From positions 51,475 through 115,474 of the forward strand of contig NZ_JMKP01000008.1 in the NCBI RefSeq assembly GCF_000685805.1: a DNA stretch of 64,000 nucleotides, read 5' to 3'. Under the pieces are notes generated by a model that was not told where the DNA came from, made no database searches, and worked only from the letters and a program-made list of their open reading frames with translations. The position numbers were made by a program, and so were the translations under genes. Source of the DNA: Psychrobacter phenylpyruvicus DSM 7000 = NBRC 102152. GTDB taxonomy: Bacteria > Pseudomonadota > Gammaproteobacteria > Pseudomonadales > Moraxellaceae. Shown here piece by piece: positions 55,429-64,000 of this stretch (position 1 is the first letter of the stretch; each line of letters opens with the position of its first letter).

Positions 55429-56442
55429 GTGGAAATTCTAAGCTCAAGTCGAATTAAGACCAGCGCTGTTTACTCCATCGTGCTGCTGTCGTTATTGGCG
55501 ATTATGGTGATAAGCTTAGCCGCTTGCCAGCCAAAAGCAGATAGTGCCAAGCAAGGAGACGAGGCTCTTACTGAAGTGGTTATCTCGTTAGACTGGGTGC
55601 CTAATACCAATCATACTGGTCTCTATGTAGCGCAAGAAAAAGGATACTTTAAGGACCAAGGCTTGGCGGTCAAAATCGTCCAACCAAGTGAAGACAGTGC
55701 CTCAACCCTAGTGGCCAACGATAGAGCAGATTTTGGGGTTTATTTTCAGCCGAATATGACCTCAAGATTGGCAAAAGAGGTGCCCATTACTGCTGTAGCT
55801 GCCATTTTACAGCACAATCCAGCGGGGTTATTAAGCTTAAAATCATTGGGGGCAAAGTCGCCAAAAGACTTAAGTGGAAAGCGTTATTCTACTTGGGAAG
55901 ACCCTATTGACGATGCTACTGTAGCGCATATCGTGGGCGGTGACTTAGTAAAAATCCCAGGCGAAGCCACAGACGCCACGGCCGCGTTAAGAATGAATCA
56001 GTTTGACTATATTCTTGCCTACTATGGTTGGGATGGCATTCACGCCCAGTTAAAAAACGTGGATACCAATTTCTTTTTTTTAAGAGACTATGAGCCAATC
56101 TTTGATTATTATGCGCCAGTAATTATCACCAATAATAAATTGTTGGAAACTAAGCCTGAGTTGGTAAAGAAGACTTTAGCAGCGATGAAGCAGGGTTATA
56201 TTTATGCGGCAAAAAATCCTGAAGAAAGTGCGGAGATCTTGATAAAGCATGCTCCTGAAACCAATAAAGAGCTGGCGTTGGCGAGCCAAAAATACATTTC
56301 TACTCAGTATCTAGATGAAGAGGGCGACTGGGGTAAGTTTGATTATGACCGCTGGGATAGATTCTATGATTGGGTCTATAAAAATGGTCTGTTAGAAAAA
56401 CCACTTCCTCCTCAAGCTGGTGTCACTAATGACTATCTTTAA
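55429..56442 (+). CDS. Substrate-binding lipoprotein, NMT1/THI5-like (ThiY-like)
   Basis: A 337-residue binding protein with a lipoprotein signal (LSLLAIMVISLAACQPK, lipobox LAAC, Cys about 33). The domain is NMT1/THI5-like: VVISLDWVPNTNHTGLYVAQ, then GYFKDQGLAVKIVQPSEDSA and ADFGVYFQPNMTSRL. Bacterial ThiY proteins of this look bind formylaminomethyl-aminopyrimidine, a thiamine precursor, so the operon probably salvages it. The start is GTG 55429 behind AGAGGA. Confidence 0.9.
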   Translation: MEILSSSRIKTSAVYSIVLLSLLAIMVISLAACQPKADSAKQGDEALTEVVISLDWVPNTNHTGLYVAQEKGYFKDQGLAVKIVQPSEDSASTLVANDRADFGVYFQPNMTSRLAKEVPITAVAAILQHNPAGLLSLKSLGAKSPKDLSGKRYSTWEDPIDDATVAHIVGGDLVKIPGEATDATAALRMNQFDYILAYYGWDGIHAQLKNVDTNFFFLRDYEPIFDYYAPVIITNNKLLETKPELVKKTLAAMKQGYIYAAKNPEESAEILIKHAPETNKELALASQKYISTQYLDEEGDWGKFDYDRWDRFYDWVYKNGLLEKPLPPQAGVTNDYL

Positions 56443-56524
56443 TAAGCTAGTTGCTATTACTTGTGTTTGAGTTGCTTATAGCCGCTGTCCTGACCAATGC
56501 CCGAAAAAGTGAGTTGTCTCAATA

Positions 56525-57256
56525 ATGGATAAGATACTGGTTTTAAAAGAAATTACCCATGCCTTTGACCAAAAGCCTATATTTGAAAATTTAAATATGG
56601 CCGTGGCAAAAAATGATGTGGTGAGCATCGTTGGCGCCAGTGGTGTCGGTAAGACCACTCTGTTTAATATCGCAGCCGGTCTATTGATGCCAACTTCAGG
56701 GCAAGTTTGGATAAAGGGGGTTGAGACCACAGGGCAGGCGGGTACAGTAGGCTATATGCTTCAAAAAGACCTGCTATTACCTTTCAAGAGTGTGTTTGAT
56801 AACATTGCCCTGCCTTTAACGTTAAAGGGTTATAGTAAGGCAAAAATTGAAGAGATTGTGAGGCCACAGTTGCCCCACTTTGGTCTTCAGGGCTTGGAAC
56901 AGCAGTATCCACAGACCTTGTCTGGTGGTCAACGGCAGCGAGCAGCTTTACTGCGCACTTATTTGAGTGATAATCCTATTATGCTACTCGATGAGCCTTT
57001 TTCTGCTTTAGACTTTGTGACCAAAGATGAGATGTACCACTGGTTTAGTCAACTGCAAAAACGCTTAGAGTTAACCTGCCTAATTATTACTCATGACATT
57101 GATGAGGCGATTTATTTATCTAATCACTTATATGTATTAAAAGGTTCTCCCGCACAGTTTACTGAGCAATTTGAAATACCTAAAGACGAAGGATTCATGG
57201 AGAGTCGACAATATTTGATTTTAAAAAAACAGATTCTAAAAGCGATCCAAGAGTAA
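56525..57256 (+). CDS. ABC transporter ATP-binding protein (ThiZ-like)
   Basis: A 243-residue ATPase subunit: Walker A GASGVGKTT (about 37-45), Q-loop in YMLQKDLLLPF, signature LSGGQRQRAALLR, Walker B IMLLDEPFSALD and H-loop IITHDIDEA. It powers the importer with the two upstream genes. GTGAG lies upstream of ATG 56525. A terminator follows at 57323. Confidence 0.92.
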   Translation: MDKILVLKEITHAFDQKPIFENLNMAVAKNDVVSIVGASGVGKTTLFNIAAGLLMPTSGQVWIKGVETTGQAGTVGYMLQKDLLLPFKSVFDNIALPLTLKGYSKAKIEEIVRPQLPHFGLQGLEQQYPQTLSGGQRQRAALLRTYLSDNPIMLLDEPFSALDFVTKDEMYHWFSQLQKRLELTCLIITHDIDEAIYLSNHLYVLKGSPAQFTEQFEIPKDEGFMESRQYLILKKQILKAIQE

Positions 57257-57322
57257 CTTGAAGAGCTTGCAAGTCTTTAATTGCTTTGAAAGTCATTTTT
57301 ATTTTATAAACTGTATAACATA

Positions 57323-57353
57323 AAAAAGCCCAAGTTTAAGACTTGGGCTTTTT
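57323..57353. terminator. Bidirectional terminator between the thi-like operon and purN
   Basis: Thirteen-base perfect stem AAAAAGCCCAAGT / ACTTGGGCTTTTT with a five-base loop. It serves both converging units. Confidence 0.92.
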
Positions 57354-57421
57354 ATTATTTAAATTAACCATTATGAGCTTTGACTGTTAAAGCAGCTGAC
57401 TGCTAGCTAAAAGCCTATCTA

Positions 57422-58123
57422 TTAGTTATCTAACCAAAGCTTTAGTGGTAGCTGTGGTAGATAAAGCGTTGCTGCTTTCTGCTTGTTGATGGCATCAAGA
57501 TTTAATACACCTTGAGCAATTAGTAAGACGGTCCAAGGCAGTACCTGATGTTCAAGCTTTTGGACGCGGGCTTGTAGCTGTTCAGCAGACTCGCTGTGAT
57601 CGACAGTAAGCATAGCCTGAGTCAATACTTGGCCGGTATCCAGCTCAGCGGTTACGATATGTACGCTACAGCCATGATGGATATCGCTAGATTCTAGGAC
57701 ACGCTGATGGGTATCTAACCCTTTATACTTAGGTAGCAGTGAGGGGTGTAGATTAATCATTGGCGCAGGCGAGCCGCTAATAAATTCATCACTAAGTACT
57801 CGCATAAAGCCTGCCAACACCACCAAATCAGGTTGCCACTCATTCAGCTGAGCGCTGGCATGACGCTCGAAGGTTTTGATTCCCATACGCTTACCAGCAT
57901 TTTCACCTTCAGTGATATGAGAAAATACTGCTGTGGCTATGCCGGCTTGCTGTGCTCGAGTCACCGCATAAGCTTCTTTGACATTACTAATGACACCAAC
58001 AATCTCGATAGGCAAGCTACCTGAGTTCATGGCATCAATAAGTACTTGAAGGTTGCTACCACTTCCTGAAACTAAGACAGCAACCTTTAACGGTTTTTGC
58101 GACAATTTTTGTGAATCAGTCAT
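57422..58123 (-). CDS. purN: Phosphoribosylglycinamide formyltransferase
   Basis: GAR transformylase, third step of purine synthesis, with 10-formyl-THF. A protein of 233 residues from ATG 58123: VAVLVSGSGSNLQVLIDA (about 14-31) binds phosphate, NLHPSLLPKYKGL carries the catalytic Asn and His, and TAELDTGQVL the Asp. The longer frame to 58198 reads through purM and lacks family sequence, so it is rejected. The purM stop and the purN start are one base apart (TAACATG), so the two are translationally coupled. Confidence 0.95.
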   Translation of the reverse strand: MTDSQKLSQKPLKVAVLVSGSGSNLQVLIDAMNSGSLPIEIVGVISNVKEAYAVTRAQQAGIATAVFSHITEGENAGKRMGIKTFERHASAQLNEWQPDLVVLAGFMRVLSDEFISGSPAPMINLHPSLLPKYKGLDTHQRVLESSDIHHGCSVHIVTAELDTGQVLTQAMLTVDHSESAEQLQARVQKLEHQVLPWTVLLIAQGVLNLDAINKQKAATLYLPQLPLKLWLDN

Positions 58124-58124
58124 G

Positions 58125-59216
58125 TTACGAGTACACCACCGCATCATCAGTACGAGCGATAATTTCACCGAAGATGAAAGCTTTCTCACCGGCATCATTT
58201 AAGAGACTAACGGCTTGGTCAGCTACTTCAGCTGGAACCACAACCACGAAACCTACACCGCAGTTGAAAGTACGGTACATTTCAGACTGCTCAATGTTAC
58301 CGTGCTTTTGCAGCCAGTTGAATAACTCAGGCATCTCCCAGCTTTGGGTATCAATTTTAGCTGCTAAATTCTCTGGCAATACGCGAGGTAAGTTTTCGGT
58401 AAAGCCGCCCCCAGTGATGTGTGACATCGCATGTAGTTTGTTATTGCCCAGTGCTTTTTGTAAGGCTTGGATAGATTTTACATAGATTTTAGTAGGGGCC
58501 ATTAGCGCATCAGCAATAGGCTGACCGTCTAATGTCTCATCAGAGTTGGCAATATCTACGCCGCTAATTTCGATCACTTTACGGATTAGAGAATAACCAT
58601 TTGAGTGAGCACCACTTGAAGCGATACCAATTAGGACATCGCCTTCAGCGACATTCTCACCAGTAATAACTTCAGACTCCTCAACCACGCCCACACAGAA
58701 GCCAGCCAAGTCATAATCCTCATCTTGGTACATACCTGGCATTTCAGCGGTCTCACCACCGATTAAAGCACAGTTAGACTGCTTACAGCCTTCACCGATA
58801 CCAGCCACAACTGAGGCTGCAGTATCTACATCTAACTTGCCAGTAGCATAGTAATCTAAGAAGAACAGCGGCTCAGCACCACATACCAATAGATCGTTAA
58901 CACACATAGCCACTAAGTCAATACCGATCGTATCATGACGGTCTAATTGAAGGGCTAGCTTAAGCTTGGTGCCCACGCCATCTGTTCCTGAGACTAATAG
59001 AGGTGATTTATAGCCTGTAGGGATACGGCATAAGGCGCCAAATCCACCAAGACCACCAACAACTTCAGGACGAGTGGTTGATTTAGCAATAGATTTAATG
59101 CGTTGAACTAGGGCATCACCTGCATCAATATCTACACCAGCGTCTTTATAGCTTAGCGAAGTTGGCTTGTCTTGAGTGGACGAGTTAGCAGATGCATTAG
59201 AATTTGGATGGCTCAT
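58125..59216 (-). CDS. purM: Phosphoribosylformylglycinamidine cyclo-ligase
   Basis: AIR synthetase, fifth step of purine synthesis, of about 363 residues. The start [20 protein letters not shown], the ATP-binding block [13 protein letters not shown] and [20 protein letters not shown], then [10 protein letters not shown] and the C-terminal [14 protein letters not shown] match Escherichia coli PurM through the whole length. ATG 59216 is favoured; a TTG at 59288 would add 24 unlike residues and lacks a ribosome site. A serine- and asparagine-rich head ([13 protein letters not shown]) precedes the domain. Confidence 0.95.
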   Translation of the reverse strand: MSHPNSNASANSSTQDKPTSLSYKDAGVDIDAGDALVQRIKSIAKSTTRPEVVGGLGGFGALCRIPTGYKSPLLVSGTDGVGTKLKLALQLDRHDTIGIDLVAMCVNDLLVCGAEPLFFLDYYATGKLDVDTAASVVAGIGEGCKQSNCALIGGETAEMPGMYQDEDYDLAGFCVGVVEESEVITGENVAEGDVLIGIASSGAHSNGYSLIRKVIEISGVDIANSDETLDGQPIADALMAPTKIYVKSIQALQKALGNNKLHAMSHITGGGFTENLPRVLPENLAAKIDTQSWEMPELFNWLQKHGNIEQSEMYRTFNCGVGFVVVVPAEVADQAVSLLNDAGEKAFIFGEIIARTDDAVVYS

Positions 59217-59580
59217 GGTAGCAGCAGACCTTAATAAGCGAATGTGAGAATAAAATAATAGAAGATTAAGATAAAACTGAGTGCTCAAATTGGTAGAGTA
59301 AGCTAAGTTGGGTTACTCAAGTTAGATTACTATCGAATAGCAAACATCAGTTCTCTGGTGGCATTATACGCAAAAACACAAGGCTCGCAAAATTTAACGT
59401 GTATTAATTGATGATAAAAACAAAAAATGACTAAAATTCAGTTAATCATCACGCTGTTGTAGATTATTATAGAGTTAATTTTGATTTATTATTTTGTTTT
59501 TCACAGTTAAGTTATTACTTATCTCAAAAAAATAACCTCATTTCCTACCTAAAGCTTTTAAATTATAGAGAATACTGTCT
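59217..59580. other. Spacer between divergent purMN and perM-like gene
   Basis: A spacer of 364 bp, AT-rich, holding the promoters of two divergent units. I could not single out a PurR-type operator (family consensus ACGCAAACGTTTGCGT), and no hairpin or small gene stands out. Confidence 0.5.
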
Positions 59581-60681
59581 ATGCAAGTTGCAAGAATTGA
59601 CCCTTTTTTTAAGCGTTTATTTGCCGTTATTGCCATAGGAATTGGTTTATGGCTTATATATTTGCTAATTCCTGTTATTTTGCCTTTTTTAAGTGCATTT
59701 ATACTGGCTTATCTTCTTAATCCTATTGTTGCTCGATTGGCTCGTATTATGCCTAGGTGGCTTTCAATATTGATTGTTTATACCGCCATTATTTTGGGAA
59801 TTGGTGCTTTATTATGGTGGTTGTTGCCTACATTATGGATTCAAATTGAATCGGCTTGGGAATATTTACCCAAATTAGTTGAGTGGTACAACAATGATAT
59901 TCGCATATGGGTCAATGACAATAGTCGCTTTAATCTACCCCCATTAGAGTCACAAATTGTCTCAGAAACCCTGATGGATTATTTTAATAAAAACTATAAT
60001 GTGGCAGATGCTCAGTCATTTTTAGTTTATATCATGAACTCAGGACTTGCCGTTATTAATAATACCGGTCTGGTAGTGCTAGTACCTATTTTAACTTTCT
60101 ACTTCTTATTTAACTGGGATAAGCGTTTAGAAACTTGGAAACAAGCCTTACCGGCTGCCAGCGCCAGCAAAATTATTGAAATTGCGCGCGACTGTGATAA
60201 AGCATTAATGGCTTTTATTAAAGGTCAGCTGCTAGTCATGATTTTATTGGGTGTGGTCTATGCCGTACAGTTACAATTGATTGGATTAGAGCTTGGACTG
60301 ATTATCGGGATGGTGGCAGGCATAGCCAGTTTTGTGCCTTATCTTGGCTTCGGGATTGGTTTTATTGCCGCTATCATCGCTGGTATCTTCCAATTCGGTA
60401 TGGACTGGTTACAGCTAGGCCTTATCGTAGGTGCCTTTATGGTAGGACAAGCAGTAGAGGGTTATGTGTTACAGCCACTACTATTGGGTGATAAAATTGG
60501 ACTGTCTCCATTGTGGGTTATCTTTGCTGTACTAGCGGGTGCCAGCTTAATGGGCTTCGTAGGCATGTTGATTGCGTTACCGGTTTCGGCCATTATTAAT
60601 GTTTTATTCCGTCATGCTTACGCTGCTTATCAAAAGACAGATTGGTATAAAGGTAGAAAGCAGTATAAGTTGTTTGATTAA
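59581..60681 (+). CDS. AI-2E/PerM-family membrane protein
   Basis: A 366-residue polytopic membrane protein of the AI-2E (PerM/YdiK/TqsA) family with seven or eight membrane helices. FLSAFILAYLLNPIVARLAR near the start and GFGIGFIAAIIAGIFQFGMD and VEGYVLQPLLLGDKIGLSPL (about 301-320) are typical. Members export autoinducer-2 or act as permeases or ion antiporters, so no function is claimed. GAGA lies before ATG 59581. It runs in the same direction as hda; in other gammaproteobacteria perM-like genes also neighbour hda or purM. Confidence 0.88.
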   Translation: MQVARIDPFFKRLFAVIAIGIGLWLIYLLIPVILPFLSAFILAYLLNPIVARLARIMPRWLSILIVYTAIILGIGALLWWLLPTLWIQIESAWEYLPKLVEWYNNDIRIWVNDNSRFNLPPLESQIVSETLMDYFNKNYNVADAQSFLVYIMNSGLAVINNTGLVVLVPILTFYFLFNWDKRLETWKQALPAASASKIIEIARDCDKALMAFIKGQLLVMILLGVVYAVQLQLIGLELGLIIGMVAGIASFVPYLGFGIGFIAAIIAGIFQFGMDWLQLGLIVGAFMVGQAVEGYVLQPLLLGDKIGLSPLWVIFAVLAGASLMGFVGMLIALPVSAIINVLFRHAYAAYQKTDWYKGRKQYKLFD

Positions 60682-60799
60682 GTATAGGTTGACTAATAGT
60701 CAGTAAGCAGATAACAGAGTGTTTGTTAGGGTTTACTGGCTTATTGCAAGGTAATGTCATATTATTGTTCATAAAATTGTGATATAAATATACAAAGTT

Positions 60800-61636
60800 A
60801 TGTCGAGCCGAGATACTAGCCTGATGACAAATCAATTAAGTTTAAATCTAGAAGTAAGGAGAGATGCTAGCCTGAGCGATTTTTCGGGACCGGGCTGGTC
60901 GACTTTAATCGATGCTGTTCGTCAACTGCATGTTGGCTTAATTGGACAGATGTATATCTATGGCAGTGCTGCTACTGGGAAGACTCACTTACTTTCAGCT
61001 ATTTGCGAATCTTATATAGAGATGGATAAGTCTGCTATCTGTCTGTCTTTAAAAGAGCTTGTAAACACAGACGTAGGGGTGTTGGCTTCGCTTGAAAGCT
61101 TTGACTTGGTGGCGATTGATGATTTGGAAGCCATTAGTAAAAGTCGTGTGTGGCAGGAAGCCATCTTCCATTTAATCAACCGCAGCCGTGAAGGTCAGGG
61201 CCAATTAATCTTTGCAGCCAAAACACCGGCCACAGAGCTACCTTTTGAGCTTCCTGACTTATTAACCCGATTAATTCAGTCTCCAGCGTTTAGAGTGCCA
61301 GAGGGGCATGATATTGCAGACAGAAAAGCCATGCTTGAGTCGGTAATGCGTCGACGCGGTTGGCAGTTTGATCCTCGTATCACCGAGCATCTGCTAAATG
61401 AAGGGCCACACCGTATTGGCGGTATGCTTGATATCTTAAATGTTATACAGCCATTATTCTCTAACCTAAATCGCTCTCATGTATCGAAGGCTGTGATCAA
61501 TCAGGCCATTACTATGATTGATGAGCAGACACTTATGGCGGAGCTTGAGGATATTCATCAAGAAGCTCACGAAGATTTCTTATCTAAATCAGAAGAGAGC
61601 AATCCTTACCGCGATAATATGACTTTGAATTTTTAA
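60800..61636 (+). CDS. hda: DnaA regulatory inactivator Hda
   Basis: An AAA+ protein that, with the DNA-bound clamp, stimulates ATP hydrolysis on DnaA and prevents re-initiation. The clamp-binding motif QLSLNL lies at about residues 11-16, as in Hda (QLSLPL). A DnaA-like domain follows with Walker A YGSAATGKTH (about 53-62), Walker B LVAIDDLEAI, and LPDLLTRLI. ATG 60824 (MTNQLSLNL) would give 270 residues with the clamp motif at the very end, as in Escherichia coli, and may be the true start; neither has a good ribosome site. The length and the DnaA-like C-terminus fit Hda. Confidence 0.9.
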   Translation: MSSRDTSLMTNQLSLNLEVRRDASLSDFSGPGWSTLIDAVRQLHVGLIGQMYIYGSAATGKTHLLSAICESYIEMDKSAICLSLKELVNTDVGVLASLESFDLVAIDDLEAISKSRVWQEAIFHLINRSREGQGQLIFAAKTPATELPFELPDLLTRLIQSPAFRVPEGHDIADRKAMLESVMRRRGWQFDPRITEHLLNEGPHRIGGMLDILNVIQPLFSNLNRSHVSKAVINQAITMIDEQTLMAELEDIHQEAHEDFLSKSEESNPYRDNMTLNF

Positions 61637-61751
61637 AAAAACATCAGATAATCTTTAAATTGTCATTTTTTCCGGTTATGCTACGGCATATTTTTATTTT
61701 TTTTATTAAAATTAATACTCATTTAATTCCAATACTCTTTAAGGCTAGCTC

Positions 61752-62429
61752 ATGACTGATACAATCCACAAGCCCTTGCTAAACAAACTACTAACTTTCG
61801 CAGGTATTGGCTTATTCTCAGTATCATTGGCACATGCTGATGTGACTTTAAAAGTAGATGACAATATCAAGGTAACGGTTTTAAACGGTAAGCAGTACAA
61901 CACTAGCTTATTTCAACCTTTACAACAGACTTTTGTCTTACAGCCAGGTAAGCACGTAATTACTGCTAAATATGATCGTTTGTATGATGATCTGCCTGGG
62001 GATAACCATGATTACTTGCGTTCTGGTAATGTGACGGTAACTGCTGATTTGAAAGACAATCAAACCTATCGTTTAGCGATGCCAGGTCAACCAGAGAGAT
62101 ATCATGAAGCCCAAAAATATGCCAAATCTCCAACATTAGCAGTTATGCAAGGCTCAACTGTTATTGCACAGGCCAGCGGCGCTGTTGAAGAAGGGGGTTT
62201 GTTCTCAGGATTGTCTTCTTTATTTGGTAGTAATGATGCTCAGGTAGAAAACCAAAAAGCAATTGCTGCGGTCAACAGCTCCTCATCAACCAGCTCAACT
62301 ACAGCTATTGCTCCATTAGAAGCTACTAGTAATAGTGCTAAAGCTGATACTTTAGATAACTTTATGCAGCTTTGGTTACAAGCAACTCCTGATGAGCGTG
62401 AAAAAATTCGTCAGTGGATTCAAAAATAA
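61752..62429 (+). CDS. DUF2057-family periplasmic protein (YccT/CsgI-like)
   Basis: A 225-residue protein with a signal peptide (LLTFAGIGLFSVSLAHA, cut after AHA, about 30) and a DUF2057 domain starting ADVTLKVDDNIKVTVLNGKQ. Escherichia coli YccT (CsgI), of the same family, inhibits curli formation. A serine- and threonine-rich linker (about 175-200) leads to a charged tail. A curli role is unlikely without curli genes here; the function is unknown. AAGG precedes ATG 61752. A terminator follows at 62511. Confidence 0.85.
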   Translation: MTDTIHKPLLNKLLTFAGIGLFSVSLAHADVTLKVDDNIKVTVLNGKQYNTSLFQPLQQTFVLQPGKHVITAKYDRLYDDLPGDNHDYLRSGNVTVTADLKDNQTYRLAMPGQPERYHEAQKYAKSPTLAVMQGSTVIAQASGAVEEGGLFSGLSSLFGSNDAQVENQKAIAAVNSSSSTSSTTAIAPLEATSNSAKADTLDNFMQLWLQATPDEREKIRQWIQK

Positions 62430-62510
62430 GCCCTGTTTTGACCCTGCATTCTTGATTAATAAATACTTGATTAATAAATAGACGATAAAGTCTATTAATA
62501 TTGTTTCTGA

Positions 62511-62540
62511 AACCCGTCAGGTTGCTGGCGGGTTTTTTTT
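62511..62540 (+). terminator. Intrinsic terminator after the DUF2057 gene
   Basis: Ten-base stem AACCCGTCAG / CTGGCGGGTT with one G-U pair and a four-base loop, then eight T residues. Confidence 0.9.
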
Positions 62541-62733
62541 GACTTGATTAATAAGATAAAAGCGCAGATTAATAAAATAAAAAGTTACAGGCAAACGCTA
62601 AAACGGTATAACGCCTTTACAATATGGCATAGTTTTAATATATTTATTTTGATAGTATATTATCAATTGCACAGCACTACTGTGCATGATAGTGGTTAAG
62701 TTAAATAAATTAATTATAAATAAGGATTTTATT

Positions 62734-63375
62734 ATGGCACATTTACGTTTAGGTGATGATGCTCCAAACTTTGACGCCCCAACTACTGAGGGTGATATTA
62801 ATTTTTATGATTGGGCAGGTGACAACTGGGTAGTATTCTTCTCACACCCAGCTGACTTTACTCCAGTATGTACCACTGAATTAGGTCGTGCTGCCGCTCT
62901 AAATGGTGAGTTTCAAAAGCGTGGTGTTAAGCCAATTTGTATCTCTGTAGATGATGTAGAAGACCACAAAGCATGGGCGAGTGATATCGGTGAAACTCAA
63001 GGTACTGAGTTAAACTTCCCAATCATTGGCGATGAAAATAAAAAAGTAGCCGAATTATATGACATGATTCACCCTAATGCGGCAACTACTCACACAGTAC
63101 GTAGCGTATTTATTATCGATCCAAAAAAGAAAGTACGTTTAATTTTAACTTATCCAGCAAGTGTTGGCCGTAACTTTGATGAAATCCTACGTGCTATTGA
63201 TGCGTTACAATTAACAGATGAGTATAACGTAGCTACTCCAGTTGATTGGAAAGATGGTGATGACGTTATTATTCCACCAAGCATCAAAACCGAAGATATT
63301 TCAGAAAAAGACTATCCAAAAGGCTTCACTGAAATTAAACCTTACCTACGTACCACACCTCAGCCAAATAAATAA
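62734..63375 (+). CDS. 1-Cys (Prx6-type) peroxiredoxin
   Basis: A 213-residue peroxiredoxin that reduces hydrogen peroxide and organic peroxides. The peroxidatic Cys46 is in HPADFTPVCTTELG, with Thr43 two residues past Asp; the conserved Arg lies in THTVRSVFIIDPKKKVRLIL. The C-terminal extension GDDVIIPPSIKTEDISEKDY is typical of the Prx6 group. ATG 62734 has TAAGGA eight bases upstream; an in-frame start at 62686 adds 16 residues without a site. A G-U-rich terminator follows. Confidence 0.93.
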   Translation: MAHLRLGDDAPNFDAPTTEGDINFYDWAGDNWVVFFSHPADFTPVCTTELGRAAALNGEFQKRGVKPICISVDDVEDHKAWASDIGETQGTELNFPIIGDENKKVAELYDMIHPNAATTHTVRSVFIIDPKKKVRLILTYPASVGRNFDEILRAIDALQLTDEYNVATPVDWKDGDDVIIPPSIKTEDISEKDYPKGFTEIKPYLRTTPQPNK

Positions 63376-63421
63376 GCTGGGTTTTTGAGTTTAAGGTTTA
63401 AACCAGAAACTTAGTAAGCTA

Positions 63422-63457
63422 TAAAAGCTCTCATAACTCTAGTTGTGGGGGCTTTTT
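63422..63457 (+). terminator. Terminator after the peroxiredoxin gene
   Basis: AAAAGCTCTCATAACT pairs with AGTTGTGGGGGCTTTT throughout (three G-U pairs), ending in a T-run of six. Confidence 0.8.
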
Positions 63458-63613
63458 TATTGGCTTGTTTAATATGGACTTATCGTGCTAAGAACAATCC
63501 ATTAACAAATAATGATATGGTGTTATTGCTTCAGTTTGATATGATAAAAGACGAAGTAGGGATAACTAAAATTATAGCTACTAAAAATAAAACTAAATCA
63601 AAAGGAGTTTGAA

Positions 63614-63706
63614 ATGAAAAAATTATACTTAACTCGTATGGCGCCTAACCCACGCAAAGTGGTACTTCTGCTACAAGCTAAAGGCATAGGTATCTACACA
63701 ACTTAA
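63614..63706 (+). pseudogene. Glutathione S-transferase gene cut by an insertion sequence
   Basis: From ATG 63614 behind AAAGGAG the sequence reads MKKLYLTRMAPNPRKVVLLL and QAKGI, the start of a GST N-terminal thioredoxin-like domain (pattern LY..MAPNPRKV...L..KGI). At about 63689 the coding sequence leaves the family and reaches a stop at 63704. The break coincides with the left end of a probable insertion sequence. About 25 native codons remain; the rest of the gene lies beyond the element. Confidence 0.75.
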
Positions 63707-64000
63707 AAAGAGCAAAAAAGAATGATAGAATCTTCCAGTATGGCATAGATAAAATGGAGCTAGATACGAGGCTCATCAAACGATATCAACAACTCGTACA
63801 CAATCACACTCACCCAAACGGTTATCTACATGCTGGTATGAAAGCAACTATGGATACTAAAAGCAGTTTTGCTCAGACCCAAGCGTTATGGCGATTTGTG
63901 CATAATGACAACATCAGCTATCAAGAGCTTAGTAAGCCGTTACTTGAAAACAGCTTACAAGGATGTCGAGAGGACTGCAAACGCTATGGGCTAGTAATGC
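63689..64000 (+). mobile_element. Insertion sequence, left part (runs off the window)
   Basis: The element begins near 63689 (GGTATCTACACAACTTAAAA) inside the GST gene and contains the transposase reading frame from 63754. The family cannot be fixed without the right end. The target duplication cannot be checked here. Confidence 0.6.
63754..64000 (+). CDS. Transposase, N-terminal part (partial at window end)
   Basis: An open reading frame of 82 codons from ATG 63754 to the window edge. It reads MELDTRLIKRYQQLVHNHTH, then TQALWRFVHNDNISYQELSK, a helix-rich DNA-binding-like start of a DDE transposase of the IS4 type in general look. The family is not certain. It is placed within an insertion sequence because it interrupts a GST gene. 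Confidence 0.6.
   Translation, partial: MELDTRLIKRYQQLVHNHTHPNGYLHAGMKATMDTKSSFAQTQALWRFVHNDNISYQELSKPLLENSLQGCREDCKRYGLVM

Noticed and set aside
58124..58198. Longer PurN start inside purM
   Set aside because: The added residues come from the shadow of the purM C-terminus and show no PurN similarity; ATG 58123 gives the family start.

Overview
The window looks like chromosomal DNA of a gammaproteobacterium of the family Moraxellaceae, most likely Psychrobacter. The basis is the moderately AT-rich composition, the protein sequences (large AceA, TcyP-type cystine carrier, CYTH-CHAD protein, DUF1543 protein, cytosolic YkuD protein, SohB without a membrane anchor) and the glnE-ilvE adjacency followed by glycan genes. 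This assignment is recognition from memory, not a search result.

Layout. 1-2430: a GT4 glycosyltransferase behind what looks like a tandem Pho box, then a PAP2 phosphatase. 2584-6505: glnE and ilvE. 6610-14496: a surface-glycan (LPS/LOS) cluster with two copies of an unusual glycosyltransferase in inverted orientation, a polysaccharide deacetylase, two tandem GT4 paralogues, two unknown proteins and an LpxL-type acyltransferase. Its middle is visibly more AT-rich than the flanks. 14622-24238: housekeeping genes aspS, sohB, a lipoprotein hydrolase, DUF1543 and hrpA. 24370-31746: an accessory stretch with signs of decay. It holds a frameshifted LysR regulator next to a carboxymuconolactone decarboxylase-like gene and an aldo/keto reductase, an IS3-family transposase tail, a membrane coiled-coil gene broken in an A-run, a second membrane coiled-coil gene, a small gene with an in-frame stop, a protein resembling thymine-modification pyrophosphorylases, and a secreted HExxH metalloprotease with a ricin-B lectin tail. 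31977-50940: mostly core genes (tcyP, trpB, a KAS III gene, prfA, lysS, dnaX, a LysR gene, ruvB, a cytosolic YkuD L,D-carboxypeptidase candidate, CYTH-CHAD, aceA). 50941-54282: a long spacer with a strong promoter and a predicted structured small transcript, a LysR regulator and an aldehyde dehydrogenase. 54597-57256: a thiXYZ-like ABC transporter operon. 57422-63375: purMN, a PerM/AI-2E-type permease, hda, a DUF2057 protein and a 1-Cys peroxiredoxin. 63614-64000: a glutathione S-transferase gene cut after about 25 codons by an insertion sequence that runs off the window.

How the genes fit together. glnE controls nitrogen assimilation through glutamine synthetase and ilvE makes branched-chain amino acids. 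The glycan cluster and the acyltransferase probably shape LOS. aceA feeds the glyoxylate shunt. purM and purN are consecutive-use purine genes in one overlapping operon. The thiXYZ-like operon probably imports a thiamine pyrimidine precursor. hda, dnaX and ruvB serve replication and recombination but are not linked to each other. Strong intrinsic terminators separate most units. No CRISPR array, rRNA or tRNA gene was seen.

The best leads are the four 11-bp-spaced Pho half-sites at 30-69, the candidate structured RNA at 51279-51416, the decaying accessory block 24370-31746, and intergenic tandem repeats ahead of hrpA, of the unknown gene at 39706 and of the thiXYZ-like operon. I did not find a clearly new multi-gene system. 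The membrane coiled-coil pair with the pyrophosphorylase-like gene is the nearest candidate.
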